From: Candidatus Levyibacteriota bacterium
Lineage (GTDB): Bacteria > Patescibacteriota > Microgenomatia > Levybacterales > UBA12049
DNA length: 7,569 nucleotides
Reading direction: 5' to 3'
Assembly (NCBI GenBank): GCA_018061205.1
Contig: JAGOUP010000028.1
Span: forward strand, 1 to 7,569
In this document: positions 6,102 through 7,569 of the stretch, one piece after another
How the letters are laid out: every line of letters begins with the position of its first letter
Numbering within the stretch: the stretch's first letter is position 1
Made by a program: the position numbers and the translations under genes
Notes under the pieces: generated by a model
What the model was told of the DNA's origin: nothing
The model's input: only the letters and a program-made list of their open reading frames with translations
Databases searched by the model: none

Positions 6102-6139
6102 AAGGGGAAAGCGTAAAGCGTTAAGGGTAAAATCCCCTT
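6102..6139. repeat. heptamer repeat enclosed by a G/C-rich inverted repeat
   Basis: The arms AAGGGGA (6102-6108) and TCCCCTT (6133-6139) enclose three diverged tandem heptamers: GCGTAAA (6111-6117), GCGTTAA (6118-6124) and GGGTAAA (6125-6131). The whole can fold as a stem-loop. It lies between divergent genes, so a terminator role is unlikely. Confidence 0.55.
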
Positions 6140-6140
6140 A

Positions 6141-6169
6141 GGAGATCTCTCACTTCGTTCGAGATGACA
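6141..6169. repeat. REP-like palindromic element
   Basis: The element contains short arms ATCTC (6145-6149) and GAGAT (6161-6165) around CACTTCGTTC, and ends in GATGACA. From general knowledge this GAGATCTCTCACTTCGTT-type word is a widespread dispersed bacterial repeat. It contributes an ATG (6164) that opens the hpt frame 33 bp too early. Confidence 0.6.
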
Positions 6170-6177
6170 AATGAAAA

Positions 6178-6186
6178 TGATATACT
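6178..6186 (+). promoter_or_regulatory. extended -10 promoter of hpt
   Basis: TGATATACT is an extended -10 (TG-N-TATACT, hexamer 6181-6186, 5/6 matches). It ends 10 nt before ATG 6197, predicting a leader of about 3 nt. No clear -35 is present, as is usual for extended -10 promoters. Confidence 0.5.
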
Positions 6187-6196
6187 ACCATTACCT

Positions 6197-6721
6197 ATGA
6201 CAAATACACTTTATACAACAAAACAAATAGCAGCTCGCATTCAGGAATTGGCAAAGGAAATTAGAGGAAATTATAACGGAGAAAGCGTACTGCTTGTTAG
6301 TATTTTGAAGAGTTCGTTTGTTTTGACCGCTGATTTGATCAGAGCACTTTATGAATCAGGAATGACGAGTGTGGATGTGGATTTTTTGCAAATTTCAAGC
6401 TATGGAACTACAAAGCAGTCTTCTGGAAAACCACAAATAACAGCTGGTCTCACAACAGATATTTCCGGAAAACACGTACTAGTCGTTGAAGATATCATAG
6501 ACACGGGACACACCTTGAAATTTGTTCGAGAATACTTGGAGAAACAATCTCCTGCATCGGTCAAACTCCTCGCGTTTTTGGATAAAAAGGCAGCGAGAAA
6601 AATAGAAGTACCAGTAGAATATGTTGGCTTTATACTCAAAGGAACACCATGGGTCGAAGGCTATGGCATGGACGGCGGAGAATTCGGAAGAGGAAGACCG
6701 GATATTGCAGAGAAGAAATAA
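6197..6721 (+). CDS. hpt: hypoxanthine (guanine) phosphoribosyltransferase
   Basis: This enzyme joins hypoxanthine or guanine to PRPP, giving IMP or GMP, the key step of purine salvage; cytoplasmic. Numbered from the chosen start (174 residues): ILKSSFVLTADLIRAL (36-51) is the first substrate loop, SSYGTTKQSSGKP (67-79) the flexible catalytic loop, VLVVEDIIDTGHTL (94-107) the PRPP-binding signature with the Glu-Asp pair, and EGYGMDGGEF (154-163) the C-terminal base-binding region. The frame is open to an ATG at 6164, but those 11 extra codons fall in a REP-like element and would precede the -10 region, and family proteins begin about 15 residues before the IAARIQELAKEI helix, so ATG 6197 is preferred. 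It is divergent from gap and convergent with pgk, alone on the plus strand and flanked on both sides by repeats. Confidence 0.93.
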   Translation: MTNTLYTTKQIAARIQELAKEIRGNYNGESVLLVSILKSSFVLTADLIRALYESGMTSVDVDFLQISSYGTTKQSSGKPQITAGLTTDISGKHVLVVEDIIDTGHTLKFVREYLEKQSPASVKLLAFLDKKAARKIEVPVEYVGFILKGTPWVEGYGMDGGEFGRGRPDIAEKK

Positions 6722-6730
6722 TTTATTATT

Positions 6731-6820
6731 GTCATGCTGAATTTATTTCAGCATCTAGTTCACTTATATTAGAGATCCTGAAACGAGTTCAGGATGACAT
6801 ATTAACAGTTCAGGATGACA
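6731..6820. repeat. pair of REP-like hairpins in inverted orientation plus a partial third copy
   Basis: Hairpin A has arms ATGCTGAA (6734-6741) and TTCAGCAT (6747-6754); hairpin B has ATCCTGAA (6775-6782) and TTCAGGAT (6788-6795). Each has perfect 8-bp arms and a 5-nt loop. The two are inverted copies of each other, bounded by GTCAT (6731) and ATGAC (ending 6798). A 14-bp word AGTTCAGGATGACA is repeated directly at 6786-6799 and 6807-6820. Lying between convergent hpt and pgk, they might also end transcription in both directions, although no T-run follows. Confidence 0.75.
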
Positions 6821-6886
6821 ATTGTTACTGATCTCTTACACATCACTCACTCCATTTTGTTATAAAAACTTCATACTTGGTTTATT

Positions 6887-6967
6887 ATGATTACGTTATT
6901 AACAATCATCGCGGGAATCATGCTCTTTATAGGGCTTATTGACGCCAAAACAACGAAGACAGGATGA
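6887..6967 (+). CDS. possible 26-residue membrane peptide
   Basis: The frame begins MITLLTIIAGIMLFIGLIDA and ends KTTKTG before TGA. About 18 residues are strongly hydrophobic and the tail is basic, as in small membrane peptides. A CATACT hexamer (6872-6877, 4/6 to a -10) lies 9 nt before the ATG, echoing the spacing at gap and hpt. Against it: chance frames this short are common, no Shine-Dalgarno sequence is seen, and it is the only frame here that ends in TGA. The function is not recognisable. Confidence 0.3.
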   Translation: MITLLTIIAGIMLFIGLIDAKTTKTG

Positions 6968-6968
6968 A

Positions 6969-7004
6969 ATAAGACCCATAGGACGAATAAGACTAATACG
7001 ACAA
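6969..7004. repeat. intergenic 9-bp tandem repeat (ATANGACNN x4)
   Basis: The units are ATAAGACCC, ATAGGACGA, ATAAGACTA and ATACGACAA, with a decayed fifth (ATAAAGAAG, 7005-7013). This is the same unit and register as 4342-4377. It fills the space before the pgk stop. Apart from this array, the REP-like pair and the small frame, the 296 bp between hpt and pgk show nothing else. Confidence 0.8.
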
Positions 7005-7017
7005 ATAAAGAAGATAA

Positions 7018-7569
7018 TTAAACGAGAAGAGGGATGAGGGCAGGGAGGGGTTCGCCAGACAAAAAGGAAAGCATGGCGCCACCACCTGTTGAAACAAACG
7101 AGAATTTTTCGAGGAGTTTTTGGCTCGCTAAAAATTCTATCGTGTCTCCCCCACCAACAACACTATATGCATCAGTCGCTATTATTCCCTGAGCTATTTG
7201 TAATGTACCTTGTTGTGAAATGGCATCACTATTTTTTCCTGTTTTTCCAACAGGTCCGTTCCATACAATTGTTTTTGCATTCGCCAAAACCTGTAAAAAA
7301 TTCTCAACACTATTTTGTGTAATATCAACGCCTTTTTCATTTGGATCAGCAACCAGCAGCACTGATTTTTGACCACTCGGAGAAGGAGCCAATTTTTCAT
7401 GCTGCATTTTCAGAATATCCTGGGTCTCTTGTACGAGCTTGCCGCCTACTAACACAAAATCTGCAAAATGATGCATTTGGGAAACAAGTGGCAATTTGGT
7501 TTCTAGTTTTGCACCTCCCACAATAACAACCAATGGTCTTTGGGGATTTTCTAATACTTTTCCTAATCC
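7018..7569 (-). CDS. pgk: phosphoglycerate kinase, C-terminal part (5' end beyond the window)
   Basis: This enzyme transfers phosphate from 1,3-bisphosphoglycerate to ADP, the step after gap in glycolysis; cytoplasmic. The frame is open to the right edge and gives 183 residues, roughly the nucleotide-binding C-terminal half of a protein of about 400. Signatures in order (fragment numbering): PLVVIVGGAKLETK (12-25), WNGPVG (103-108), GGGDT (139-143) and STGGGAMLSFLSG (160-172), then a short tail LPALIPLLV. In most members WNGPxG is followed by x-Phe-Glu; here it is Lys-Thr-Gly (109-111), so the usual glutamate near the nucleotide site is missing. pgk and gap are both on the minus strand and would be neighbours but for hpt and the repeats between them. 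Confidence 0.94.
   Translation of the reverse strand, partial: GLGKVLENPQRPLVVIVGGAKLETKLPLVSQMHHFADFVLVGGKLVQETQDILKMQHEKLAPSPSGQKSVLLVADPNEKGVDITQNSVENFLQVLANAKTIVWNGPVGKTGKNSDAISQQGTLQIAQGIIATDAYSVVGGGDTIEFLASQKLLEKFSFVSTGGGAMLSFLSGEPLPALIPLLV

Noticed and set aside
6649..6831. 60-codon plus-strand frame beginning in the 3' end of hpt and continuing through the REP-like hairpins
   Set aside because: It overlaps hpt in another frame, and its C-terminal half is just the translation of the palindromic repeats (HAEFISAS and ILKRVQDD words), a well-known type of false gene.
4342..7004. CRISPR array
   Set aside because: The 9-bp and REP-like repeats have no 25-40 bp direct repeat with unique spacers, and no cas gene is present.
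1..7569. Reassigned TGA codon (glycine), as in some CPR lineages
   Set aside because: No in-frame TGA interrupts the long conserved genes and glycines are encoded by GGN; the main genes end in TAA or TAG, which fits but does not require reassignment.
1..7569. tRNA, rRNA, transposase or prophage genes
   Set aside because: No cloverleaf, rRNA core sequence, transposase motif or integrase motif was found on either strand.

Overview
The window most likely comes from a Patescibacteria/CPR-type bacterium (reduced genome, auxotrophic), or possibly another small-genome anaerobe or aquatic bacterium. This is an inference from content: a cobalamin-dependent class II ribonucleotide reductase with its repressor NrdR, an archaeal-type cytidylate-kinase-like protein, a secreted DUF5667 protein, a DUF6580-like membrane protein, moderate-to-low GC, tightly packed genes, starts without Shine-Dalgarno sequences, and short palindromic or low-complexity repeats between genes. 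The standard code fits: long genes carry no in-frame TGA and glycines are GGN. The phylum cannot be proven from the sequence alone.

Layout. (1) The left part (1-3760, minus strand) is a dNTP-supply operon read nrdR > nrdJ > a 50-residue single-pass membrane protein with a His-Ala-His tail > a DUF6580-like polytopic membrane protein that runs off the left edge. In front of nrdR lies a good sigma70-type promoter overlapped by two NrdR-box-like palindromes whose centres are exactly 32 bp apart, so the operon is probably controlled by its own first gene product. (2) The middle (3812-6053, minus strand) is a three-gene run gap > cytidylate-kinase-like gene > DUF5667 secreted protein, with gaps of 3 and 7 bp. 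(3) To the right, hpt (purine salvage) is read on the plus strand, divergent from gap, and is followed by REP-like hairpins and a possible 26-residue membrane peptide. (4) The right edge holds the C-terminal half of pgk on the minus strand.

How the genes work together. gap and pgk are consecutive steps of lower glycolysis. The cytidylate-kinase-like protein and Hpt feed nucleotide pools by salvage, and NrdJ turns ribonucleotides into deoxyribonucleotides under NrdR control. NrdJ needs adenosylcobalamin, and no cobalamin synthesis gene is visible. The two uncharacterised membrane proteins at the end of the nrd operon are therefore candidates for corrinoid or cobalt acquisition; this is the most interesting hypothesis in the window and is inference only.

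Two other patterns stand out. Several genes have a -10-like hexamer only 8-10 nt before the ATG and no Shine-Dalgarno sequence, suggesting leaderless mRNAs. A 9-bp tandem repeat (ATAAGACNN) appears both between genes near pgk and inside a coding region, where in antisense it spells the hydrophobic core of a signal peptide.
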